Positions 55,006 to 64,000 of a DNA stretch of 64,000 bases are shown here, one piece after another; within the stretch, counting starts at the first letter, position 1; the number at the start of each line of letters is the position of its first letter. Position numbers and translations under genes: made by a program. This DNA comes from Agrypnia vestita (lineage: Eukaryota > Arthropoda > Insecta > Trichoptera > Phryganeidae), in NCBI GenBank assembly GCA_016648135.1, contig JADDOH010024928.1, forward strand, positions 1 through 64,000. Direction: 5' to 3'. Under the pieces are notes generated by a model that saw only the letters and a list, made by a program, of their open reading frames with translations, was not told the origin of the DNA and ran no database searches.

Positions 55006-55785
55006 AGCCATGTATTCACTAGGGGACAAATCGCGAAACATTCCGCGCGGCATGTCGCATCAACATCTACGCTCATGTTTCGGGGACAATGACGCGGTCA
55101 TGACGTGTACACACCTGGACTCACATATCACTTGTCGCGGAAATGTCGCCCGATGAGGTTGTGATGACAGATGTGTATCTATTTACACTTATCGCCCGAT
55201 GAGGTTATGATGACAGCTCTGTATCTATTTATTTTAACGAGTTTATCGAAACGTAAGAGGAGAAAAAGGTGGTGGGTGCGAAATTATATACTGCAAAGAG
55301 AAAGAAGGATGGATATTCTATACGATCTTCGAATGTCTGACGGCTCTTTTGTCAATTTCACTCGAATGACAACAACTGTTTTTGACAATTTATTACAAAT
55401 AATCGGGTCTTCCATAGCCAAGCAAGACAATATTCAGGAACGCTCTTGGCCCTCACATCATTTAATTTTTATATTCACGGTTTGAAGATCCCACAAAATT
55501 ATACGACTTCGGTAGAGCGCGATGAGTTGGAGAACAATTTTGTTTCCCCACGTTAATGTCATTGACGGATACGGCGCATGCGCATTCGTGGTACTGACGC
55601 GCGGCGTAATATCGCTTTGAGCTCTCTCGGGTACCGTGCGCATGGCAACGTTGCCACGGCACGTAGAAATGCCGTGCTATGTTGTGCGCGACGTCGCGGA
55701 ACAGTGCACGACGTTGCAACGTCACGTAGACTCTATGCCGCGCGTGCTGTTGAGGGACAATTTGTCCCCTAGTGAACACATGGCT
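55006..55785 (+). mobile_element. PIF/Harbinger element, non-autonomous (780 bp)
   Basis: Terminal inverted repeats AGCCATGTATTCACTAGGGG-ACAAAT and (complement) ATTTGTCCCCTAGTGAACAC-ATGGCT, with TTA on both sides (55003-55005, 55786-55788), the 3-bp target expected for PIF/Harbinger. A transposase N-terminal fragment lies inside. The 3' half is GC-rich, with repeated CACGTAGA and GTTGC words. Confidence 0.85.
55171..55485 (+). pseudogene. Harbinger transposase N-terminal fragment (HARBI1-like)
   Basis: RKRRKRWWVRNYILQRERRM, DILYDLRMSDGSF, VNFTRMTTTVFDNLLQIIGS and SIAKQDNIQERS follow the order of HARBI1-type proteins (RRWWVRP, then F-RM-FD-LL, then SI-KQD). The catalytic DDE part is absent; the frame ends by running into non-coding sequence at 55485. 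The likely true start is downstream of the annotated Met, near MMTALYLF (55207). Confidence 0.75.
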
Positions 55786-55839
55786 TTATTACCCGGAGTT
55801 AAGCTCCGGGATCAAGTGAAGATGTACAGGATATAGTAA

Positions 55840-56070
55840 TAAGAAGAGTAAATGGCGAACAATCTCATTTACTCTTCGAACGAATTAAACGAGCATCAAG
55901 CACAAAAGTCCCCGCTGAACTCAAGGCCAATAGGGCGAAGGAGCTTAGGAAGATTATTATTAAGATGGAGTGACAACGTCCTCAAAGATATCTCTGCCTT
56001 GGAGCTTCGGAACTGGGGAGAGCTGCCACTAAATGTAAAGAAGAAAATCTCTCCACAGGTATGAACAAGG
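55840..56070 (+). pseudogene. RTE-type LINE C-terminal fragment, fourth family
   Basis: GRRSLGRLLLRWSDNVLKDI and ALELRNWGELPLN fit the GR-P--RW-DD segment near the end of RTE-like polyproteins. Short and isolated. Confidence 0.45.
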
Positions 56071-56074
56071 ATGA

Positions 56075-57165
56075 GTGTAAGGGTAATAATTAATGGTTGT
56101 TACTTTGTGATGCAAGGTGATTATTTTAATGAACTAAATGTTTTACTACACACAAGTATGATATTTTAGCAGTTATTTTGTTTTAGATGTAAATGTGCGT
56201 GTATTCGCGAAGGAATCAGTGTGATTGTGCACCTCTGCCAAAATGCACAATCAGTCTGATGCATGTTGAGTGAACGCGGAAGGCGTGTGAGTGAATGTGT
56301 GTGTGTATGACAAACTGAGCGGAATGTGATACAGGATGAATAGAAAGAGGTACTCATAATTAACTTGTTGGTTTGTTGAAGTCACAAAACTTTACATGTT
56401 TGATTTTGAGCGTGGTATCGCGGGCGCCGGTCGGTGAGAGAATGATTTGGTACTTTGCCGGCGCCTCGGGCTTCTCGTTGGGCGCTATCCCTCGAGCGCG
56501 ATCGGTCCGTTTGGGACGCTCGAGGGACTATAGTCCAAGCAGGTCTGGCTCCACTACAATATACTAATAGAGTTTCAGTCCCTCTTAGCATTATCTTTCA
56601 TTTACACCTGACATTTACAAGTGTGTGTAATGCAATGTATACTTTGTTGAAAAAAATAATAAATGATCTCCATGATAAAGAGATTGAGACTCTAAACAAA
56701 ACCCATGATCGAGTAAAGCAGTTCACGCTGTAGAAGCAGATTAAGTTACCACGATGCTCGGTCATGAGCTTATCGACTAGGATGAATAAGAGTAACAAAC
56801 TTTATTTTTCAATGCTTTAAATTATGACACAAACAAATCAGCACTATAAACAAATATAAACTTATAGTCTATTTGACTCATAAATCAGAAATAGGGAATA
56901 GGAAGAGTACTCGCTTAACACGTATGACGTTGCGCTTCGAAATTCTGAGCCTACAAAAACTTGTTTTTAAAAAATAAGGAAATAAATAAAAAAAATAGTA
57001 GGTACACATCGAACGAAGCAGATTAAGGGCCAGTTATTTAATCAATAGTAAAAGTTGAGAATAAATTATTTGAAAAAAGAATAATTCTAACGTAAAAAAA
57101 CAATTGCGCAATGTACTAATGTACGTGAGTGTGTGGATAATATATATTTCAAAGAATCCTGGACC
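56075..57165. other. Spacer with a GC-rich patch
   Basis: 56410-56560 is GC-rich (GGTATCGCGGGCGCCGGTCG; CCCTCGAGCGCGATCGGTCC) with short frames on both strands. It resembles parts of LTR or LINE ends but is not identified. The remainder is AT-rich. Confidence 0.3.
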
Positions 57166-57169
57166 TAAT

Positions 57170-57330
57170 AAGGTTCCAAAACCAATTACGGTCATTCTGT
57201 AATATCTGACTATAATCTAGAATACAAAGAGAGATATCTCCTCGCTTTCTGGATGGGTTTCGAACCCTTGTCTATTTGGCCTGCAAGCGAGTGCCATCTC
57301 GCTAGGCCTAGTAATTTGAAATCCCGAAGT
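57170..57330 (-). mobile_element. tRNA-derived SINE H
   Basis: On the minus strand, CCTAGCGAGATGGCACTCGC is an A-box-like head and AAGGGTTCGAAACCCATCCA contains a B box. A body follows to about 57170. It differs from SINE D and E. Only one copy was seen. Confidence 0.55.
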
Positions 57331-57989
57331 TTTATTTCTTTTAAGATTAACGCTCGACACACTTGACAAAGTTACATTGTTTAAATTGTTCCCTGTTCCG
57401 CGAATTTGCAATTCCACTCTAGAAAATTTTAAGATAATTTGAATTTACGGTTGAGAAAATATTTCTAATTAAGATAAAATAGCAAAGAGCATAAGTTGAG
57501 CCTGTGATAGTCATTCATAATGATTGAGCGCCGTCGATTTTCTCGTAATGATATGATCTTAAACGAAGATGCTGTGTAACGTCTGATTAAGTCGTGACGC
57601 AACTGTTACGCGATGGGTTAAATCTCGGAGATAAAGTTTGAGACAGATCTCAGTTCCAAGCATAAGTGTTGAGATTTTGATCTCAAAATAAACAAGACCT
57701 ACGGTCATGATTGAATAGGGTGAAAAATACCTTGCCTCTACGCTTGTTACCTCTACGTAAGTTAAATTGTATTTTATATTTCACTACTTAAGTTTTGAGA
57801 GTAACAAAATCTCTCATCGACAGGTGAAGTATTAAACTATGTACTTTAAAATATAGAAATTTTACATCGATTTGGTGGAAATACGAATAACTAATTGATT
57901 AGGTATCTACTGACTTAATGAGCTGGAGTTACAGGTGTAAAGGTGGGTAAAGTATCGGTAATATTGAGAGAAGATTAGAAGTGTTCAAT

Positions 57990-58620
57990 TCATTCAATTC
58001 AATTTATTTATTTTTTATAAACATTTACATTACAAACACAAAATTTAATTCGTAAATGTTATAATAAGTTAGAATTATATAAGCATATATAAAAAAAAGC
58101 AAATATTAAACATCATACATAAAATCATTCACATCAAAGGTGTAGGAGAATCATGCTTCGGAATACCTCTCAGAGACATGGAACAGATCGATATCCAGGC
58201 ATAACCATTGGCAGGTTGGTCCTGTATATTGGAATGTGAAACAATCTATGCTGACGCTGTCTTAGGTAATTATCGGGAACATACAAACAACAACAATCGT
58301 GCAACAATCGATAAAAATGCGTTATCAGATCACATTCCTTTTAGTCTCTAAACTGTTGTAGCCAAGCATACCCTGTAGGACCTCGGCTGGTTAAAGCCAA
58401 GGATAATGCCCTACTCTCTCATGTAGAGATATCTTAGAAACTTTTTTTGTACTTCCTCTACCATAAGTGAGTACTCATGTGGCCCCCAAATCATCGAGCC
58501 ACTCTCGAATCTACTTCACACCAAGGAGTTGTAAAGAGTTTTCAGTACGCGGGTATTTTCGAAAACCCTGGCAGTACGCAGAACAAATCCTAACTTTTTC
58601 AATGCATTACCACTGACAGC
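57990..58620 (-). pseudogene. Jockey-type LINE reverse transcriptase C-terminus, copy 3
   Basis: On the minus strand: DAVSGNALKKLGFVLRTARV, SLVCSRFESGSMIWGPHEYS, MVEEVQKKFL and RYLYMRE, then YPTEFLQG-equivalent and LFHIPIYRTNLP-equivalent segments, 3' untranslated region and A-rich tail (complement near 58000). The longest copy of this family in the window, but frameshifted several times. Confidence 0.75.
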
Positions 58621-58639
58621 ATCTATGTGATCGTGCTTT

Positions 58640-58960
58640 TTCTTCTTCTTCTACTCCTTCGCTCTCCATATCAGACGTATCTGCGATTTCGCTATAGACG
58701 TCAATAAGGGTTCTACTTCAAGACACCATCTTATTTGAGTAATTTCTCCGATTGATTCTATCCCTTCTGGTAACTCCTACTATACCTCGTAGAAATTTCA
58801 TCTCGGCGGCTTGTAGCTTTGAGCAGGTTCTTTCGGTCAAGATCCAGTGCTCGTGGCCGTACTAGGGTTGGCTTCAAAACTGATTCGTATACTTTGCTTG
58901 CTGGCTGAGCTCCGCTTTTCTAAACAGGGATAATACAGGGATCGATCTACCAGGCTTGCG
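58640..58960 (-). pseudogene. RTE-type LINE fragment, fifth copy
   Basis: The minus strand reads SIPVLSLFRKAELSQQ, YGHEHWILTERTCSKLQ and AAEMKFLRGIVGVTRRDRI, the typical RTE order before the C-terminal tail. A GAAGAAGAAGAAAAAGC tail ends it. It directly adjoins the Jockey fragment. Confidence 0.65.
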
Positions 58961-58984
58961 GCTCCTATCCCCCTATTCAATTCA

Positions 58985-59639
58985 CTTTCTTGCTTTCCAT
59001 CCTGATATATTATTGCGAATAAGTAATATTGCTAAGCAAATAAATATCCGTCATCAAATTTCTTTCAAAATCTACATTATCAAAATTATTCATTTCATTT
59101 CCTTAATGCGCGATGGGACGGAGAAATAAAATCCTACATGAATGAAAGAAATGATATGATTAGGACTACTTTTGAAGGGGGTAAAATTACTAATTCCGCG
59201 TACTTTTTCATGATACAGGATGGTCCCCGTGAACGCACCCTACTTTTGAACTATCTCGAATCTTAAATGTCGAAAAAATCCCACTTATCTCAGAAATTGT
59301 CTCGAGTCGAAAATCTCGTAAAAATTTCATCAATGAACGCGGGGTTCATAAATGGAAATCAGACGTTACGATTTCAGAAGCTGTTGAGAACGTTTCAGGA
59401 AGGAAATTGATATTTCGCTGACAAAAAGCCATCACCAATCAATTTTTTTTGATATTCATCATATTTTCTACGCAGTAACGGATAATATTACAAAATAATA
59501 TAAATATCTCAAGTCTTAAAATAGAATATTTTTTATCGGAAGCTCTATAGGTATAGGGTTTATTTTAGAGATATATATATATATATATATATATAGGTTT
59601 TATTGGAAAGATAATTTTATACCTTTAGCCATTAGTGTC
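58985..59639. other. Spacer with (AT)n
   Basis: A TA dinucleotide run lies at 59568-59596. No gene or repeat boundary is recognised in the remainder. Confidence 0.4.
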
Positions 59640-59850
59640 TAAATATAGGATGTTTATTTTGAGGTGTTTTCGAATTGGCAACATTTTTTCTAGCGACAGC
59701 TAATTTGACAGCTGACAGTTTGTGCTCTGTTTGGTTTGCCATTTCACCATGAATAGAATTACGCCAGAGCGACGTTTGCAAATTGTGCAAATTTATTTCG
59801 TAAATCGTGGTATCGTGTCCGTTACTACGATTTTATGTGTTTAATTCTCG
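59640..59850 (+). mobile_element. 5' end of Tc1/mariner-like element
   Basis: TTATTTTGAGGTGTTTTCGA, ATTGGCAACATTTTTTC and ATTTGACAGCTGACAGTTTG match the start of the element at 24243. ATG at 59750 gives MNRITPERRLQIVQIYFVNR and then leaves frame. The rest of the element is missing. Confidence 0.6.
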
Positions 59851-60126
59851 CCTTCTTCTTTTCTCTTCCCGCTTTGCAAACTCGGCGACGTTTTCAAATA
59901 AAAGTAATTAGTCGTACATCGGCTTGCTTTTGTGTCGTGTTTTTGAAAAAAAAAATTGGATTGCAATGCCTTTTTTTAATATTGGAAGAATTAAATCAAT
60001 ATTCAAGTGGATAGAATTAAATATTTAGTGTATTTTAACGAGACGACAAGTGTCGAAGACCTAAAAAAATATTTGCCGCCTTCAAAACAGTGAAAAGTGG
60101 TACTGAAAAAAGTGTTCTGAATAAAC

Positions 60127-60275
60127 TAAGGCCCGGTTCTTTCAAGATGGATTAAAATAAAAGTTTATTTAAAGCATAGATTATTACGGAAATGAATCGT
60201 TTTATTGGTGGAGAATGCAAAAATCTATGCTTTACGAACTTTTACTTTGATCCAACTTGAAACAACCGGCCCTAA
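60127..60275. mobile_element. PIF-like MITE, fold-back (149 bp)
   Basis: Ends TAAGGCCCGGTTCTTTCAAG and (complement) AACTTGAAACAACCGGCCCTAA, with arms of about 60 bp sharing TTTAAAGCATAGATT. TAA at both edges would fit a PIF/Harbinger-type 3-bp target. A lone terminus is at about 20040. Confidence 0.7.
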
Positions 60276-60279
60276 AGCG

Positions 60280-61625
60280 ACAATTACGAAAACGAGCATC
60301 TCAGTACATTGATGGTGGTGGACATTTTGAAAGTGTTACTTATGGGCGAAAATTAATCTGTAATTTTATTTTTTATTATTTAATAATTATTAAATAATTG
60401 TGTACTGTCGGTCAAGATCTGTGACGCAAACACTTGCTCTGTCGCCCTGTAGAGCGGCCATACTTTTTGTCCCAAAATGATGAAAACTTATTTCTTTAAT
60501 AAACAGTAAGTATTTAAGCTGTATTTAAAAAATTTTAAATGTAAGATATCGATCCAGTAGCTGATTTTTAACAAAGTATTTCAAGGGTTAATTGTACAAA
60601 ACTTCAAAAATAAAAATTACAATCGGTCTGTAAATAATTTGTGGTCTATATACCCATGTCTCCCTCATCTTAGATTGCGATGGTATTTATAATTTTAAAA
60701 ATGTAATCATCCGAAGATACACAAGATATTTCATTATTTTGTTGGAAAATTCATATCTTATTGATAAACACAGATCAAAACTTTATATTCTGTTGAGTAT
60801 TGCGTCGTTTCAATTTGCCAAAATCCTGACTGAAGTCTTCAAGGTACGCGTGACGCATGAATGCAATCCATCAATGTCCCTTTATTGGAGCTGCGAAATA
60901 AGATTTTCATATGGAAGTATATATACACATCTGAAATGAAAAACATATCTCCTACAAAGGGCATCGTTCATATTGCTAGAGCACAAAAATAATTAAAAAT
61001 AAACTCACCTTCACGAAGTGTTGGACACTCTCTAGGAGCATGCCATACATTGTGGAGAGCGCTTACGACCACTAATTATCACTTAAACACTCACGAATCG
61101 TCTTTATGGTCGATAATATATTTTTATTGCTGTCAGAACAATAACACTCGATTAATTCTATTTTTGAACTTGACGCGTCCAATTACAAACACCCATTCAA
61201 ACTTGGAAGTGGCACTGGAATTGTAATTGAATATCGATTTGAAATAATCAACTTCACGATTTTAATTCACAAAAAATACGACGTATTTGAATTTTGATTC
61301 TATTTATTTTTGACGCACAGTAATACGAGTTTCACTTGATTCACTGATGTAGTTTATGGCGACAGGCGTGGCGCCAGTCAAATACCTCAGTTAACCGTTA
61401 TCTTTTAAAGGTGAATTTTCATACTTTAATGATACTTTACAATATTTTAACTATTTGACTTCGTGCTGAAGAAAAGCTCGTTTTAAAAAATAAATTTTAT
61501 TCTGATGTATTTTATGTTGTTCATGTTATGTATTATATTTTATTGGACCAAGTCTGTTAATTTCAATAAATAAATAAAAAAAATGTATCATCACTAGTGC
61601 TCATCACTTCGACATTTATAGTAAC
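60280..61625. other. Spacer, nothing recognised
   Basis: The plus frame 60739-60939 has no motif. The region is AT-rich without clear repeats. Confidence 0.4.
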
Positions 61626-61631
61626 TATCAC

Positions 61632-62275
61632 ATGTGGGATATAAAAGCAAAGGCAGCAATATCCAAAAAAAATTAACGCAGTCATCGAGGATTACTAATT
61701 GTTAATGTACTGAATTAGAGATTTAATAGGAAAAATAATCTAAAATTTATAGGAAACATGACTTTGGAATGCAGGAATACATAAAATCTATAATTCAGTA
61801 CATTTTAAATTAGTATTCCTCGGTGACTGCATTCAAAACATTTTTGTGGTTGTTGCTACTTTGGAGCAACTACTTTTAGGTCACCACCCGTCATGGGACG
61901 GGAAAGATCAATAGGCGTAGAATGTTTGATGATTTTATTATCTCGATAAAATAAGTAGAAGATATACATGAGTATGATTACAAAGACAATGATAGATACT
62001 CGAAGGGCAATAGCCTCCGGCCTGCGCCGGGGGCCCTGGAAGACTGACATGCCCGTAGAGGGCGTGAGCTGCTTTTTATATGATTTACGAACAAAGAAAT
62101 TTCTTGAAGTCTGGCTGTATGTGAGTAGATATGCTGACATGTGGAATTCTTGCCACGTACGTGCGTGTGTGGGCTAGATTGGTGGTTAATGTATTGTGGT
62201 ATAAAATGCTACACATTTTTTTTTCATTTTTTGGATTGCTGTCTTCGCTTTTATGCCCCATGTATTATTATGAAT
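61632..62275. mobile_element. Fold-back MITE G, copy with internal cargo
   Basis: The left arm ATGTGGGATATAAAAGCAAA...GGCAGCAATATCC and central part match 37083-37330. The right arm starts (CAGTACATTTTAAATTAGTA, CTGCATTCAAAACATTTTTG) but breaks at about 61855. A right-arm end reappears at 62205-62270 (TTTTTTGGATTGCTGTC, TTATGCCCCATGTA). Between them are about 350 bp of unrelated GC-richer sequence with an open frame. Confidence 0.65.
61856..62140 (-). CDS. Candidate type II membrane protein N-terminus inside MITE G
   Basis: A 94-codon minus frame. From the internal Met at about 62050 it reads MSVFQGPRRRPEAIALRVSI, then a strongly hydrophobic IIVFVIILMYIFYLFY (about 18 residues), then RDNKIIKHSTPIDLSRPM and GGDLKVVAPK. 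A short basic cytosolic end, one membrane span and a following stem is the layout of Golgi type II enzymes, but no catalytic motif is present and the family is not recognised. The upstream Met extends it through a less convincing stretch. It may be a captured first exon. No clear splice donor was found at its end. Confidence 0.35.
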   Translation of the reverse strand: MSAYLLTYSQTSRNFFVRKSYKKQLTPSTGMSVFQGPRRRPEAIALRVSIIVFVIILMYIFYLFYRDNKIIKHSTPIDLSRPMTGGDLKVVAPK

Positions 62276-62279
62276 ATTT

Positions 62280-62745
62280 TATATTAATTAAGTAATACAT
62301 GAATTAATTGGAAGAGTAAAACTGGCTATTAATAAACCGTCTAGATATTGATGACATTGAAAATGTTCTCTACTTAAGGTTTTCCAACTCAGCCAATGCA
62401 ATTGCCTGGACAGAACCGAGCCGCGCTTGGGGATATGATGCCGATATATTATATTAACAAGGGTCGTCGTCCGGTTTCATTTCATTAATTTTTTATTTCT
62501 TTCCCAATATCTGGAAGTAATATATATCGAATATAAGCCCTTTCAAGCGGTGCTATATTACCCTCCGCACCAGCGGTACTCTAACTCAAGCAATCTGCGG
62601 ACTACCCTCTCATAAAAATACGCACTATTGAAGTGAGATTTATTAGCCTAAAAATATAAAAAATATAAAATGCTACCTACGTGCAATAAATATTGTCCAT
62701 TTTTTATAATTTTAAAATGCGCGCCAAAAGTAAACAAATTGTTAA
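62280..62745. other. Spacer, nothing recognised
   Basis: AT-rich with a short GC patch at 62405-62440. No frame or repeat is supported. Confidence 0.4.
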
Positions 62746-62749
62746 ACAG

Positions 62750-62900
62750 CTTTTGGGTATAAATTATATATACCGGGACCATGCCGCGGCGCGGGAGTTT
62801 TGTTTTTGACAGTTCGTTCGGTGCCAAGTGCGCGCGAGGCGACGGCCAGGTGTGCCCGGTCACGAATTAATGAGCGATAGATACCAGCGAAATAATCGGG
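62750..62900 (+). promoter_or_regulatory. Possible host promoter / 5' untranslated exon
   Basis: TATAAATTATATATA (about 62758-62772) is followed about 40 bp later by TTTTTGACAGTTCGTTCGGT, an arthropod initiator-like sequence (ACAGTT), then CpG-rich GCCAAGTGCGCGCGAGGCGA. The spacing is a little long for a TATA/initiator pair. No coding exon follows in the remaining 1.1 kb. The minus frame 62648-62863 is a shadow. Confidence 0.25.
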
Positions 62901-63230
62901 CCAGTACTTAATAAGAGTGGCGAAATAAATAAATGCGATAAATACTACGTACGTAAAGCAACCCCAGCGATAATGAAATGTTCATTTACGAGTGATTTAT
63001 TGCGAAATACTGTAATTTAAAGTTTAATTTTAAGTTCAGTTTAAAGTTTTATTTTAAGTTTATTTCGAAATTAATTAATTCAATCAATCAGAAAGCCCTA
63101 AAACGTTAAATTATCCACAATTTTTGAATATCTTAACGTTTGTTTACGTTTTAAAGCTATCTGAATTTATTAATTTCAAACCTGTCTAACTAAAAACGAC
63201 AAAATTGACGGCTACAATGTTATACAATAA
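62901..63230. other. Spacer, nothing recognised
   Basis: AT-rich with short TTTAAGTTT repeats at 63015-63065. If the promoter-like patch is real, this would be its first intron or leader. Confidence 0.35.
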
Positions 63231-63234
63231 CTGT

Positions 63235-63610
63235 CAACTTACTAACTTACCATCACGCCGTTTCCACGTGGGGGTAGGCAGAGAGGATAGAAAGACCTAC
63301 TCTTCTGTCCTGACATACAACTCTCGTCTTTTCCACTTCATACCACGTTTTTGAGGCTTATAACGGGAACATCTTCCAGTATCTGGTTAATTGGTCATGC
63401 CACGTCTTCGGCGATCGCCCACTCTTTCTGGCGCCCTCGACCCTCGCATTATATATTTTTCCTACCATTCTTTCCTCATTCATTCGCTCAACATGCCCAA
63501 ACCACCTGAGCGAACCTTTTTTTAATTATATTCACCGTACTAAGATCAGCTTTACATTCATTTCTAATATCTTCATTCTTTACTCTATCATAAATGGTGA
63601 AGATACCGAA
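63235..63610 (-). pseudogene. RTE-type LINE 3' end, best copy of its family
   Basis: The minus strand reads DRVKNEDIRNECKADLSTV, a frame break, SLRWFGHVERMNEERMVGK, IYNARVEGARKSGRSPKTWH, DQLTRYWKMFPL, a stop, then SKTWYEVEKTRVVCQDR and LSILSAYPHVETAW. This is the C-terminal end and 3' tail of an RTE-like element. Related pieces are at 9690-9840 and 43985-44160. Confidence 0.75.
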
Positions 63611-63924
63611 ATAGCAACATTGCTTATTTCAGAATACGACCGAAAAGCTGGAAGGACTCCAGTTTATGATACGCTGCTCTAGATAATTGTTTGGGATGCT
63701 CTTATTATATGTACTCGCAATATATAAAATATTTAACGAGGAATTTCAAAAAGGCAAACGCCAACTGTATTCCATGATACTTTTAAATACCAATGGAGTA
63801 AACGGGCTGGTTTGATGTGAGGGTATTGAATTTTTATTAATTTAAAAGGGGGCTCACTGATTCGAGTGAAATTTAATAAGGACCCCCCCTTCAGCACACC
63901 CTTCACCCATGTATTATTGTGTAT

Positions 63925-64000
63925 AACCTACAGGGTTATTTGTATAACAATAAAAACCTAGAAGTACTATATTCCTGCCTTGTTCCTGCAACCATGACCT
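63925..64000. repeat. MITE family C, start of a copy cut by the window end
   Basis: ACAGGGTTATTTGTATAACA, TATATTCCTGCCTTGTTCCT and GCAACCATGACCT match the first part of the copies at 25295 and 35350. The element continues beyond the window. 63615-63924 before it has nothing recognised. Confidence 0.6.

Overview
The window looks like repeat-packed, AT-rich insect DNA, most likely lepidopteran. The evidence is the mix of decayed elements: RTE-type and Jockey-type LINE tails of the kind common in moths and butterflies, tRNA-derived SINEs, a mariner copy, pogo-like and PIF/Harbinger elements, and a short dispersed repeat ending in TATTAGTATAGAT. No complete host gene is visible. Almost every longer open frame is a transposon relic or a chance frame. 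Species and element family names come from reading alone; no search was run.

Layout. 1-2.4 kb is unrecognised. 2.4-3.8 kb holds three consecutive tandem-repeat blocks. 7.2-8.3 kb is a solo LTR carrying an inverted tRNA-like SINE dimer. 8.8-9.8 kb has LINE ends and an unrecognised broken frame. 10.7-13.3 kb has fold-back elements and a 269-bp tandem repeat that runs into a fold-back with hammerhead-ribozyme-like arms. 14.2-15.4 kb and 33.4-34.7 kb are two copies, in opposite orientation, of a 1.24-kb TTAA-flanked transposon. 15.7-20.8 kb holds a second type of solo LTR, SINEs and RTE fragments. 21-26 kb is MITEs, including an internally deleted Tc1/mariner-like element. 28-32 kb holds a Jockey tail, another solo LTR broken by an RTE insertion, and four SINEs. 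35.3-36.9 kb is a mariner nested in a MITE. 38.4-43.8 kb has a SINE, an unexplained minus-strand frame and further fold-backs. 48.5-50.5 kb is an internally deleted pogo-like element with a near-perfect 183-bp palindrome inside it. 55.0-55.8 kb is a PIF/Harbinger relic. 57-59 kb is SINE and LINE debris. 61.6-62.3 kb is a fold-back holding a frame that reads like the start of a type II membrane protein. 62.75-62.9 kb is a CpG-rich, promoter-like patch. 63.2-64 kb is an RTE tail and the start of another MITE.

The most unusual theme is a recurring sequence, CTGAnGA - one base - short hairpin - GAAAC, seen about a dozen times. It usually sits at the inner edge of inverted-repeat arms. It resembles the hammerhead ribozyme core, and in one copy (13089-13155, minus strand) stems I, II and III can all be drawn. 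The other strong observations are the paired TTAA elements that keep a spliced-exon-like remnant, and the nested insertions whose target-site duplications can be read directly.
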